DNA from: Prevotellaceae bacterium UBA2448
GTDB lineage: Bacteria > Bacteroidota > Bacteroidia > Bacteroidales > Bacteroidaceae
Assembly (NCBI GenBank): GCA_002342585.1
Contig: DDQG01000015.1
Span: forward strand, 25,902 to 89,901
Length of the DNA: 64,000 bases
Direction: 5' to 3'
A program made the translations under genes and the position numbers. This document shows positions 52,668 through 61,116 of this stretch, one piece after another; the stretch's first letter is position 1; every line of letters begins with the position of its first letter. Under the pieces are notes generated by a model that was not told where the DNA came from, did no database searches, and saw nothing but the letters and a program-made list of their open reading frames with translations.

Positions 52668-52682
52668 GTCTTTCTTATTTAG

Positions 52683-53207
52683 TTATTTCTTATAAACTTC
52701 CACGTTTTCCCATTTCAGTCCCTCTTCGTCCTGCAACTTACGTTCTATAGCAGGGTGACCAATACCGATGATACATTCAGCGGTTAGATTTTCAGGATAA
52801 TGCAACAGGAATCTCAACAGGTTGTCGGCTGGTTCACCTACAGCAGAGAAGCGGTTCCTGATGTGGCACCAGCAACTGCCCAATCCTAGGTCTGCAGCCT
52901 GATACTGCATTGTCACAGCGGCCAGCGAAGCATCCTCTACCCAAGCATCGGTTACGTCTCTGTCACCCAGTACGACAATAGCTACTGCAGCACCTGCGAC
53001 AAACTGACTACCCAATTCTCTGCAATTCGACATCTTCTCCAGCATATCCTTATCATCCACTACGATGAAGTGCCAGGCACGAGTACCCTTGCTTGTTGGC
53101 GACATCAGCGCAGCTCTCAGAATCATCTGCAGGTCGTCGCTGCTTATCTCTTCGTCGGTAAACTTCCTTATACTCCGACGTTTCTGTACCAAATCTTTAA
53201 AGTCCAT
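52683..53207 (-). CDS. Nitroreductase-family FMN protein
   Basis: Protein of 174 aa with the nitroreductase/FMN-reductase pattern: KRRSIRKFTDEEISSDDLQMILRAALMSPTSKGTRAWHFIVVDD at the N terminus and DLGLGSCWCHIR and CIIGIGHP later. Reduces nitro-compounds or quinones with NAD(P)H, or acts as a flavin reductase. It is 64 bases downstream of a hemerythrin-LuxR regulator gene, which may control it. Confidence 0.9.
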   Translation of the reverse strand: MDFKDLVQKRRSIRKFTDEEISSDDLQMILRAALMSPTSKGTRAWHFIVVDDKDMLEKMSNCRELGSQFVAGAAVAIVVLGDRDVTDAWVEDASLAAVTMQYQAADLGLGSCWCHIRNRFSAVGEPADNLLRFLLHYPENLTAECIIGIGHPAIERKLQDEEGLKWENVEVYKK

Positions 53208-53234
53208 ATATGTTTTGTTTCAATTTTCAACCTT

Positions 53235-53274
53235 AATTATGCATTATGAATTATGCATTATGAATTATGCATTA
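53235..53274. repeat. Near-perfect 14-bp tandem repeat
   Basis: About 2.9 copies of AATTATGCATTATG (53235-53248, 53249-53262, 53263-53274), each containing the palindrome ATGCAT. The last copy reaches the stop of the hemerythrin-LuxR gene. Function unknown. Confidence 0.85.
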
Positions 53275-54258
53275 CATCTTCACATCTTCCAGAGCAACCA
53301 ACTTATTGACTATAGCATAAATTGCCAGTCCGGCAGCAGAATGGATATGTAGTTTTCTTGCAATATTTCTGCGGTGTGTAGTTACAGTATTCACACTAAG
53401 GAAAAGTTTATCAGCAATATCCTTATTCGACAATCCTCGAGCCACACATGCCACTACCTCCTTCTCTCTGTCCGACAGCTGTTCGTCAGCACTGCTGCTT
53501 GCTTCCTCCTGTTCTGCGTTTACTGCATTTCCTCCCTTCTTCTTATTTTCCTTCTCCAGTTGTCTTACAGCAGGTGAGAAAATATTATCCTCGACCTGAC
53601 AATGCAGATACAGATCTTCCTCTGCCTGATAAATGGATATGATTACACTATTCAGTTTTTCGTTATTTTCCTGCTGAGGATAATACTTCAGAAACAGATT
53701 CTTCAGTTCGTTCAGTTTATCCTCAATGCTGTCGTGATTGCTTGAAAGCAGGTGTCCTCCTTCTATATCCAGCACCTCACCATTCAGGAGTTTCTCCACA
53801 TATCCGAACACTGCATTATCTTCATACTCCATGTGCCGACGTATTTCCTCCACATATTCGTCGAAGAACTTCAGCACGAGGAAAGCCACTTCGTTCTGCA
53901 CCGAACAGTCTATAGCATTCAGAAGGTTGAATCGTATGCTGGGCAGCAGATAGTCCAGATAGTACTTATGTGTCTTCTTCAGGTAGTTGAGCAACGATGC
54001 AACACTCACATCATCCACATCCTGCTTAGTCTTTTCAGCACCGTTCTTGATGTAGTTTATCACTTTGAGGAAAGTAAGAGTATCTACGCCGCACAACTTG
54101 CACACCTCTTCAATGGATTTCTCTCCGAATCCCAGTGAAATACCAAATCGGCTCATCACCTGCAGCAGGCGATAGTCGTTCGAAATGACATTACTAAGTT
54201 TGTCCTTAGCCTTGTATTGACTTGACATAAGTCTGTATTCAGTTGTTATATATGTCAT
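53272..54258 (-). CDS. Hemerythrin-like domain / LuxR-type HTH regulator
   Basis: Protein of 328 aa with three parts. N-terminal ~70 residues (SNDYRLLQVMSRFGISLGFGEKSIEEVCKLCGV) resemble the N-terminal domain of ScdA/RIC iron-sulfur repair proteins. A hemerythrin-like helical bundle follows, with His/Glu metal-ligand candidates (HKYYLDYLLPSIRFNLLNA, RRHMEYEDNAVFGYV, SNHDSIEDKLNELKNLF, LHCQVEDNIFSPAV). The C terminus is a LuxR HTH (LSDREKEVVACVARGLSNKDIADKLFLSVNTVTTHRRNIARKL). Suggests a cytoplasmic sensor of NO, O2 or redox state. ATG 54228 is an alternative start. Promoter TATCTTCG at 54323-54330. Upstream of nitroreductase. Confidence 0.85.
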   Translation of the reverse strand: MTYITTEYRLMSSQYKAKDKLSNVISNDYRLLQVMSRFGISLGFGEKSIEEVCKLCGVDTLTFLKVINYIKNGAEKTKQDVDDVSVASLLNYLKKTHKYYLDYLLPSIRFNLLNAIDCSVQNEVAFLVLKFFDEYVEEIRRHMEYEDNAVFGYVEKLLNGEVLDIEGGHLLSSNHDSIEDKLNELKNLFLKYYPQQENNEKLNSVIISIYQAEEDLYLHCQVEDNIFSPAVRQLEKENKKKGGNAVNAEQEEASSSADEQLSDREKEVVACVARGLSNKDIADKLFLSVNTVTTHRRNIARKLHIHSAAGLAIYAIVNKLVALEDVKM

Positions 54259-54322
54259 AATCCTCCGGATTTATTTGTTCAACAATCGGAGAATTACGTA
54301 AACCAAACAATGTTTTCGGCTG

Positions 54323-54330
54323 CGAAGATA
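54323..54330 (-). promoter_or_regulatory. Bacteroidota -7-like box for the hemerythrin-LuxR gene
   Basis: Reads TATCTTCG on the minus strand, 65 bases before ATG 54258; a TTG at 54352-54354 gives a 21-base spacer. Confidence 0.55.
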
Positions 54331-54411
54331 CATATTTTGCTTTTAATAAAACAATGTACGCGCAAAAATAATTCAAAAAAAACTTCTTCCTGCCCCCTGA
54401 AACATAAAAAA

Positions 54412-54435
54412 TCGGAAGAGGAATGCCCCTTCCGA
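54412..54435 (-). terminator. Intrinsic terminator after the gyrA-linked TPR gene
   Basis: Ten-base arms (54412-54421, 54426-54435) with a 4-base loop, one wobble pair on the minus strand, followed on that strand by T6. It is 28 bases past the stop of the TPR gene. Confidence 0.85.
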
Positions 54436-54462
54436 CTTTAAATCTGAATTGTCAACTTTCAA

Positions 54463-55683
54463 TTACTTTCCTGAGTAGTACTTCTTATAAGCCTTAGCGA
54501 GGTTAGGCTGCTGAGTATTTGTGTACAGGATATACAGAGCTTCGCCCCATACAGAACCCTGATCAGGAGCAGCATTTTCAAACTTCTTATACAGTTCGAG
54601 AGTTTCCTTCTGCAGTTCCTTGTTCTTATTGTCAGCGCTCAACTGCATCCAAGCAGCCTGTGCAGCACCCTGAAGGTTGTTTGTAGCCTCTGGATTCTTC
54701 TCGTAAGCAGCCAGATAAGCAGCCTTTGCCTCGGCATACTTCTTATTCTTGAAGTTAAGATGACCTTCGATGCTGTAAGCAGTATCGTCATCTGGGAACT
54801 GAGCCTTCATCTTCTGTACAGTCTGCATACAACCGTCGTAATCCTCAGCATTGAACTGACTAGACATCAGCATACGTCCGAAAATTGGTTCGTCTGGATA
54901 CTTGTCAAAACCTTCCTTATAGCACTTCAGAGCATTAGCCTTATCACCCTTCTGCTGGTAGTATGTAGCAAGTTCGCCAAGAGCGCCCTTACCATACTGC
55001 TTTGACTTGAGAGCATCCTGAAGGGCAGCAGCATAACCGTCCATATCGCCTTTCTTTCTAAGTGCAGTAGCCAAATAATAAGCTACGTCTGGCATCTCTG
55101 GGTCGTTCTCCAGTTTTACGTCTGGCATACCGGCGAAGATAGTGTTTCCAGCACTCTCCTTATATGCATTGATGTAGTAGATAGCCTTCTCTGGATCCTT
55201 AGTTGCGTTCTGACCTCCAGCGATACGAAGGTTTGCACGACATTGTTTTGCAGTCTGCTGAATCTGTGGACGATATTCCTCCTTTGGCAGCTTACCCTTA
55301 GCATCTGGAGTATGTTCCAGGCGGTCGCACTCAGAGAAATACTTAACGATTTTGTCCTGATTTTCGAAGAAAGCATCATAGTCCATCTTTCCGTCGTTAG
55401 CCACACGGTCAGTCAACATCTTATTCATCTTGATAGTCTCGATACGACCAGCGATGAACCAAGTCTTTGGCATATCCTTAGCCAAGCCCTCCTTCATACA
55501 TGGAGCGATGAGTTCCTCAGCTTCAGCCAACTTCTCGTAGTTGATGTTCTTTGGGTCTTTCAAAGCATCCTGCATAGCAGTTTCAGCTTTGTTTACCTGA
55601 CTCTTGTTGTTGAGTGGTTTCTGTGCGTTAGCTGTCATAGCAGCCATCAGCGCACATGCAATCAGTAATTTCTTCATGATCAT
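54463..55683 (-). CDS. TPR-repeat exported protein downstream of gyrA
   Basis: Protein of 406 aa with a signal peptide (MIMKKLLIACALMAAMTANAQ) and several TPR-like repeats (MDGYAAALQDALKSKQYG, GELATYYQQKGDKANALKCYKEGFDKYP, YDGCMQTVQKMKAQFP, YAEAKAAYLAAYEKNP). Predicted periplasmic or outer-membrane scaffold. It lies 15 bases after the gyrA stop and shares its transcript; this neighbour is common in Bacteroidales. Role unknown. A terminator follows at 54412-54435. Confidence 0.8.
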   Translation of the reverse strand: MIMKKLLIACALMAAMTANAQKPLNNKSQVNKAETAMQDALKDPKNINYEKLAEAEELIAPCMKEGLAKDMPKTWFIAGRIETIKMNKMLTDRVANDGKMDYDAFFENQDKIVKYFSECDRLEHTPDAKGKLPKEEYRPQIQQTAKQCRANLRIAGGQNATKDPEKAIYYINAYKESAGNTIFAGMPDVKLENDPEMPDVAYYLATALRKKGDMDGYAAALQDALKSKQYGKGALGELATYYQQKGDKANALKCYKEGFDKYPDEPIFGRMLMSSQFNAEDYDGCMQTVQKMKAQFPDDDTAYSIEGHLNFKNKKYAEAKAAYLAAYEKNPEATNNLQGAAQAAWMQLSADNKNKELQKETLELYKKFENAAPDQGSVWGEALYILYTNTQQPNLAKAYKKYYSGK

Positions 55684-55697
55684 TCAATTTTTAAAGG

Positions 55698-58340
55698 TTA
55701 TTGGTTTTCATTTTGGTTCTCATTATCATTAACGTTTTCGTTTTCGTACGAAGTTCCGTTTTCGTTAACGTTAAGATTTTCGTTTTCGTTATCGTCATCT
55801 TCGTGTTCCACAACGCAAACGCTTGAAATCACGTCGTTACGCTTCTGGATATCGATAATCTTCACACCCTGAGTCAGACGTCCCGACTGCTTGATGTCAG
55901 CCACAGCTATGCGGATAGTGATACCAGACTTGTTGATAATCATGATATCCTGGTCGAGCATAACCTTCTTTATGGCGATGAGTTTACCGGTCTTCTCAGT
56001 TACGGCGATAGTCTTCACACCCTTACCGTTACGGTTTGTGATGCGGTATGTATCCAGAGCCGAACGCTTACCGACACCCTTCTCAGAGAGTACCAGGATT
56101 GTAGGCATATCGCCCCACTCTGCTCTCTTCTGTTCGATAGCTGCCTCGCGTTCCTCTTCGTTCTCAATCTTATCCAGTTCAGCCATAGCTTCGTCAAATC
56201 CTTCTGGCTTACGGATTGAAATCATACCTACTACTTCGTCGTCTCCGTCTTCGTTCAGTCTGATAGCACGCACACCAGTAGCATTTCTACCCATATTGCG
56301 CACTGTCTGTTCGTTGAATCGTATAGCCCTACCGCTTCTGCTTGCAATCAGAATTTCATCACTTCCGTTTGTAAGCAACACTTCAATAACGCGGTCTCCC
56401 TCATTGATATTGATAGCGTTAAGACCATTAGAACGAGGACGAGAATAACTTTCCAGACTAGTCTTCTTCACAACACCCATCTTCGTACAGAATATGATAT
56501 TGCGTGAAGCTACATAATCAGGGTCGTTGAACTTAGCCACACAAAGTATAGCTGTCACCTTATCATCGCTTTCGATATTGAGCAGGTTCTGAATAGCGCG
56601 ACCCTTTCCGCTGCGCTCACCTTCCGGAATTTCGTAACCCTTCATCCAGAAGCAGCGACCCTTCTGAGTGAAGAAGAGCAATGTGTTGTGAGTATATGCA
56701 GTATAGATATTCTCTATGAAATCGCCGTCGCGGCTTGTTCCGCCCTTCACACCGATACCACCTCTGCCTTGAGCGTGGAAGTCTGACAATGGAGTGCGCT
56801 TGATATATCCGAGGTGGCTTACAGTGATTACTACAGGCACGTTTGGATAGAAATCCTCTGGGTTGAAGTTCTCACTTGCTGAGTAGTCAATCATAGTGCG
56901 GCGTTCGTCGCCAAACTTCTCCTTAACCTCCAGCAGGTCGTCCTTCATCACCTTCTTACAGAGTTCTGGATCGTCCAGAATCTGCTGCAAGTAACTGATG
57001 AGTTTCTGCAGTTCGTCGTATTCCTTGTGGAGTTCCTCTACGCGCAGACCAGTCAACTGAGCCAGACGCATATCTACGATAGCCTTCGACTGCAGTTCGT
57101 CCAGGTTGAAACGGCTTTCCAGTCCTCTCTGAGCATCGCTTGGAGTGCGTGAAGCTCTGATGATGTGTACAACTTCGTCAATATTATCGCAGGCGATGAT
57201 GAGTCCTTCCAGAATGTGTGCTCTCTCTTCAGCCTTACGCTTATCAAACTGAGTACGGCGTATAGTCACCTCGTGTCTGTGATCTACGAAACACTTGATA
57301 CAATCTCTCAGCGACAGCTGCTTTGGTCTCTTCTTCACGATGGCGATGCAGTTCACTGGGAAGCTCGACTGCAGTTCCGTCATCTTATACAGTTTATTAA
57401 GTATTACGTTAGCGTTAGCTTCGCGTTTCACGTCGATAACGATACGCATACCCTCGCGGTCTGATTCATCATTTACGTTGCTGATACCGTCAATCTTCTT
57501 CTCGTTAACCAGTTCAGCAATCTTCTTGATGAGTTCCGACTTATTCACGTTATATGGAATCTCATTAACGATAATCTTATCGTGAGTACCGTCGCTTTCG
57601 ATTTCAGTCTTACTGCGCACGATGATACGTCCACGACCAGTCTCGTAAGCCTCCTTCACACCGTCGATACCGCAGATGATACCGCCTGTTGGGAAGTCCG
57701 GACCCTTGATGTACTGCATCAGTTCCATGCTAGTCATCTCAGGGTTATCGATGAAGGCAACACAACCGTCGATAGTCTCACTCAGGTTATGAGTTGGAAT
57801 ATTTGTAGCCATACCTACTGCGATACCTGTAGCACCGTTCACCAGCAGGTTTGGAATACGGGTAGGCAGCACAGTTGGTTCCTTTTCCGAATTATCGAAG
57901 TTGTCCTCCATATCGACAGTTTCCTTATCGATATCTTGCAGCATCGACTCACCAATCTTCGAAAGTCTTGCCTCGGTATAACGCATAGCAGCGGCACCGT
58001 CACCATCGACCGAACCGAAGTTACCTTGTCCGTCAACCAACGTGTAGCGCATAGCCCAAGGCTGTGCCAGACGCACCAGGGCGCCATATACAGAGCTGTC
58101 GCCGTGTGGGTGCAAGTGTCCGAGCACATCACCGACGATACGTGCACACTTACGTGTAGGTTTATCAGAAGTGATACCATTTTCGTCCATCGAGAACAAG
58201 ATTCTTCGATGCACAGGTTTGAATCCATCCCTAACATCAGGGAGCGCACGAGCCACGATGACCGACATCGAATAGTCGATGTACGACTGTTTCATCGTCT
58301 CGTTAATGTCAACTTTAATAATTCTGTCTTGAGAGTCCAT
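55698..58340 (-). CDS. gyrA: DNA gyrase subunit A
   Basis: Type II topoisomerase subunit that introduces negative supercoils with GyrB. 880 aa. The catalytic Tyr121 is in GDGAAAMRYTEARL; the quinolone-determining segment HPHGDSSVYGALVRLAQPW has Ser82 at the E. coli Ser83 position, the wild-type residue. The GyrA box variant QGRGGIG precedes the C-terminal beta-pinwheel. The last ~35 residues are a low-complexity Asn/Glu/Asp tail. Promoter TAATTTTG at 58382-58389. Confidence 0.97.
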   Translation of the reverse strand: MDSQDRIIKVDINETMKQSYIDYSMSVIVARALPDVRDGFKPVHRRILFSMDENGITSDKPTRKCARIVGDVLGHLHPHGDSSVYGALVRLAQPWAMRYTLVDGQGNFGSVDGDGAAAMRYTEARLSKIGESMLQDIDKETVDMEDNFDNSEKEPTVLPTRIPNLLVNGATGIAVGMATNIPTHNLSETIDGCVAFIDNPEMTSMELMQYIKGPDFPTGGIICGIDGVKEAYETGRGRIIVRSKTEIESDGTHDKIIVNEIPYNVNKSELIKKIAELVNEKKIDGISNVNDESDREGMRIVIDVKREANANVILNKLYKMTELQSSFPVNCIAIVKKRPKQLSLRDCIKCFVDHRHEVTIRRTQFDKRKAEERAHILEGLIIACDNIDEVVHIIRASRTPSDAQRGLESRFNLDELQSKAIVDMRLAQLTGLRVEELHKEYDELQKLISYLQQILDDPELCKKVMKDDLLEVKEKFGDERRTMIDYSASENFNPEDFYPNVPVVITVSHLGYIKRTPLSDFHAQGRGGIGVKGGTSRDGDFIENIYTAYTHNTLLFFTQKGRCFWMKGYEIPEGERSGKGRAIQNLLNIESDDKVTAILCVAKFNDPDYVASRNIIFCTKMGVVKKTSLESYSRPRSNGLNAININEGDRVIEVLLTNGSDEILIASRSGRAIRFNEQTVRNMGRNATGVRAIRLNEDGDDEVVGMISIRKPEGFDEAMAELDKIENEEEREAAIEQKRAEWGDMPTILVLSEKGVGKRSALDTYRITNRNGKGVKTIAVTEKTGKLIAIKKVMLDQDIMIINKSGITIRIAVADIKQSGRLTQGVKIIDIQKRNDVISSVCVVEHEDDDNENENLNVNENGTSYENENVNDNENQNENQ

Positions 58341-58381
58341 TAATTATAATATGTAAAATACTTATAAATTCAATTACCGTG

Positions 58382-58389
58382 CAAAATTA
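58382..58389 (-). promoter_or_regulatory. Bacteroidota -7 box for gyrA
   Basis: Reads TAATTTTG on the minus strand, 42 bases before the gyrA ATG; TTG at 58410-58412 gives a 20-base spacer. Confidence 0.6.
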
Positions 58390-58551
58390 CAAAAAAATAT
58401 CCGAACAAACAAGCATCTCGAATATTAAAAAACCTAAAAACGCCCTCAAAAATCCTCTCTCCTGCATTTTCTCTCTCAAATCGACCTCCCCTCGACACGA
58501 ATACCAAAATGCATTACAGCGGAAATTTCAACAAAAAAATCAAGCCTCTTA

Positions 58552-58618
58552 CTCTTCGTTCTGTTCAGCGCACTTCAGTGCGATGTTTCTCTCTCGTTCA
58601 TCGCACTTTAGTGTGATG
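58552..58618. repeat. REP-like palindromes, left side of the RAYT gene
   Basis: Two hairpins with the GCACTnnAGTGC core: CGCACTTCAGTGCG (58569-58582, perfect 6-base arms) and a 9-base-arm hairpin at 58599-58618 with one wobble pair. The first lies in a 34-base segment (58552-58585) that recurs at 59700-59733 with 2 differences. A half-site, CTTTAGTGCG at 58643-58652, lies inside the end of the transposase coding region. Region between gyrA (58340) and this has only the gyrA promoter. Confidence 0.9.
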
Positions 58619-58636
58619 CTAGCCTTCCTCCCTCTT

Positions 58637-59677
58637 TTAGTCCTTTAGTGCGACGCTCCCCAAATCTGCAGCAAAGTCATTCAAATTGAGGCACTCCGCC
58701 CGCGTAATGCGTTTCGCTGCCGTTTCTGCACTATAATCAGCATAAGGAGCCAACACTAATAAAAAGCCTTTCGAGCACCCTAACAAATCTCTGCCTGAAG
58801 GATAAATAAACTGCCCATCTAACCCACGATTTACAATGTGTACCATAGGCAATTTCTCCTTATAACATGCCTCATACACAGCCTTTTCCGCAGGCGAGAT
58901 AAAAGGAGAAATCAGTACCGTTCCGCGTCTGGCTTCTTTAAGATAAGTTTCCACTTCTTCTTGTATCTGCTCCTCAGTCAAATTCCGGTGGCAGCGAACT
59001 TGGAGACGCTCTGGATATGTAATCAAAAAAGTATTGCCAACAGCAGTATATTGATGCCCCTTCTTACCTGCCGAGAAATTATAAATTTTGTGAAGACGAT
59101 TAGGAAAATGAATTTTAAGCCATAGTCGCCGTGGATTATCATTCAGATATGCTATCCACGTTTGCAGTTGTCCCTCTCTGAACAAGATACGGTCATTGAA
59201 TCCACGTGAAAACAGAGGTGACTTCTCAACACTAAAGTCCTGAGAACATAACGAAGACTCTTCCCATAAAACATGGGAACAATCGCTTTTCCAAGCAGCA
59301 ACAATCTTACCCAAAGAATAATCTTTTGGAAGAGTGTCACGAACATATAATATGCCATGAAAATGATCTGGCATAATCTGATAATGAAGCACTTGAACTC
59401 GACAGCCAGTTTTCCTTGTAGTCTCAGCAGCAATCTTTCTGAATGCTTCAGCGACATATTTGCCTAAAGCAGTAGGTTCTATTTCAGCAGTATTAGCGCT
59501 ATCACCCACAAGCGAACCTAAAATACGTTTACGCCCCTCCGTCGTTACAGTAATAAGATATATGCATGTAGAAGTATAGTCGTGCTTTTCCATGCGACGT
59601 AGCCTATTATGTTTCACAGGTGCTTTTTCCATTATTCTTTCTATTTTATATCCTTCCCCTTCCTTCATTTCTTTCAT
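58637..59677 (-). CDS. REP-associated tyrosine transposase (RAYT), Y1/IS200-like, with extra C-terminal domain
   Basis: HUH-superfamily single-stranded transposase of 346 aa. The core (residues ~30-200) has the HUH motif as HFH in IMPDHFHGILYV (His105, His107) and the likely nucleophile Tyr177 in WIAYLNDNPRRLW. Residues ~210-346 are an added domain with a strand-rich pattern (TVLISPFISPAEKAVYEACYKEKLPMVHIV, then FLLVLAPY), somewhat like Rossmann folds of DprA type; I cannot assign it. Start uncertain: ATG 59677, or ATG 59632 giving MEKAPVKHNRLRRM. Flanked on both sides by REP-like palindromes, the expected partners of RAYT proteins. Confidence 0.88.
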   Translation of the reverse strand: MKEMKEGEGYKIERIMEKAPVKHNRLRRMEKHDYTSTCIYLITVTTEGRKRILGSLVGDSANTAEIEPTALGKYVAEAFRKIAAETTRKTGCRVQVLHYQIMPDHFHGILYVRDTLPKDYSLGKIVAAWKSDCSHVLWEESSLCSQDFSVEKSPLFSRGFNDRILFREGQLQTWIAYLNDNPRRLWLKIHFPNRLHKIYNFSAGKKGHQYTAVGNTFLITYPERLQVRCHRNLTEEQIQEEVETYLKEARRGTVLISPFISPAEKAVYEACYKEKLPMVHIVNRGLDGQFIYPSGRDLLGCSKGFLLVLAPYADYSAETAAKRITRAECLNLNDFAADLGSVALKD

Positions 59678-59679
59678 TA

Positions 59680-59733
59680 CACTTTAGTGCTAACCTCTCC
59701 TCTTCGGTCTGTTCAGCGCACTTTAGTGCGATG
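59680..59733. repeat. REP-like palindromes, right side of the RAYT gene
   Basis: CACTTTAGTG (59680-59689), 3 bases before the ATG at 59677, and CGCACTTTAGTGCG (59717-59730, perfect). The second lies in a 34-base segment (59700-59733) that matches 58552-58585 in direct orientation at 32 of 34 positions. Together with the left copies they bracket the transposase gene. Confidence 0.9.
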
Positions 59734-59799
59734 CCAACGCATCAGATACACCTTCGACATTTCTTTCATAAGATTAAATAGTTTAGGTTAAACAGATAA

Positions 59800-61116
59800 C
59801 TATAATAATTTTGAATAGAAATTATATTCTTCTTCCTTCATTCTACTTGAGAATTCAGAAAAACTGGAACAACCACAAGGTATACTCAAACCGAGTTTGG
59901 AGATACTACCACCATTAACTCCATCTATTTCTGATATTATCTCGTTCTTTATTGGTGAGACATCTTCATCTGGATGAGGGTAAAGCAGATAACCTTCTGT
60001 CGAACAAAACCTATACATATATGTAATGGTCTTATAATAGATAGCTGTAGCACTCGAACTATCGTCCTTGAACCATGATTTTTCATTCAAAGGAATATAT
60101 TTCGCATCAGCAACAATCTTCTTATCAAATGAAAGATAATCAGGAATAATCTGTTGCCTTCTTGGCTCAAACAAATAAAACCTTTTGCCTGTATCTTTCA
60201 GATAATGATTAAACTTCCCTTCCAGAACAATTGCAAGATATTCTTCCCACAACCAGGCTGCATCTATCAAAATGCCATATACCTCATCTTTTTCCTGACC
60301 ATATTTTAATTCCTCATGTCTCAGAATCTGCAAACACAGCCTTTGAAGTGCTGTATATTCACTATAGTAAGGATGCGCCACAGGAACAAGATTTTTATTT
60401 ATGATAGACTGCAACTCATCACTCATGTAGCTTGGAGTAGCACTAACGATTTGTCCTACAGCCTGCGTTGTATCAGCATCAATATTTATAATATCTTCGC
60501 GCCCATATCTGGAGATGAATTCTATTGTATGCCGAATTAACTGGGTTACATGATTGTCATAGCTATATTCTCTGGTAGTATAGGCAATAGAACCATTAAA
60601 AGGCTCATTATACTTGATATGTCTGCTAATATCAATAACGCCCTTTACATTTGCATCATTATATTTATGAGTGATATATTGCCTATAAACTCCCTGACTA
60701 ATAGCTCTCTTCAGATACATCGGAAATAGGTAAAGAAGAAAGTCAAAAACACTATCTTCATCCATAGTATGCTGTAGATTAAACAGGTTTATCTTAGCAA
60801 CTTTCTGAAGCATATAGTGCAGGAAATAGTCTTCTTCCCCACTATTTGTAAATCTGGAATGAATAGAAAGATGGGTATTATTAAAACCTACAAATCCCAC
60901 CAGACTATTAGTGAAAAGCATCTTGCCGTCATCAGAGATATTACAAATAACCTTTTTCCCGAAATCTCTGTCATACTCATTGAAAGAGTCCGGAAATACA
61001 AGCAAGTTAGGATAATCCTCCAACTTAATATTGGAGATTTTCACACCAGCAATAACCTTCAAATCGTCTAGTTCCTCAGGGGTTATACCAGTTTTATTAT
61101 AGTCACTTGTAATCAA
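59800..61116 (-). CDS. mcrC: McrC-family restriction endonuclease subunit
   Basis: Nuclease partner of McrB in modified-DNA restriction. 438 aa; the PD-(D/E)xK core is visible as IIPDYLSFDKKIVADAKYIPL (Asp then DAK, about residues 324-344), preceded by the helical McrC region YEEYL-like WLWEEYLAIVLEGKF. Initiation at TTG 61116 inside the McrB stop (TTGA), so translation is coupled; no ATG lies near. Downstream 66 bases of non-coding sequence, then the REP copy at 59700-59733. Confidence 0.9.
   Translation of the reverse strand: MITSDYNKTGITPEELDDLKVIAGVKISNIKLEDYPNLLVFPDSFNEYDRDFGKKVICNISDDGKMLFTNSLVGFVGFNNTHLSIHSRFTNSGEEDYFLHYMLQKVAKINLFNLQHTMDEDSVFDFLLYLFPMYLKRAISQGVYRQYITHKYNDANVKGVIDISRHIKYNEPFNGSIAYTTREYSYDNHVTQLIRHTIEFISRYGREDIINIDADTTQAVGQIVSATPSYMSDELQSIINKNLVPVAHPYYSEYTALQRLCLQILRHEELKYGQEKDEVYGILIDAAWLWEEYLAIVLEGKFNHYLKDTGKRFYLFEPRRQQIIPDYLSFDKKIVADAKYIPLNEKSWFKDDSSSATAIYYKTITYMYRFCSTEGYLLYPHPDEDVSPIKNEIISEIDGVNGGSISKLGLSIPCGCSSFSEFSSRMKEEEYNFYSKLL

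Noticed and set aside
55891..56448. A 185-codon open frame on the plus strand
   Set aside because: Antisense shadow of gyrA with no recognisable protein features.
57582..58343. A 253-codon open frame on the plus strand opposite gyrA
   Set aside because: It lies wholly inside the strongly supported gyrA gene on the other strand; its translation is Ser/Thr/His-rich without any family pattern.
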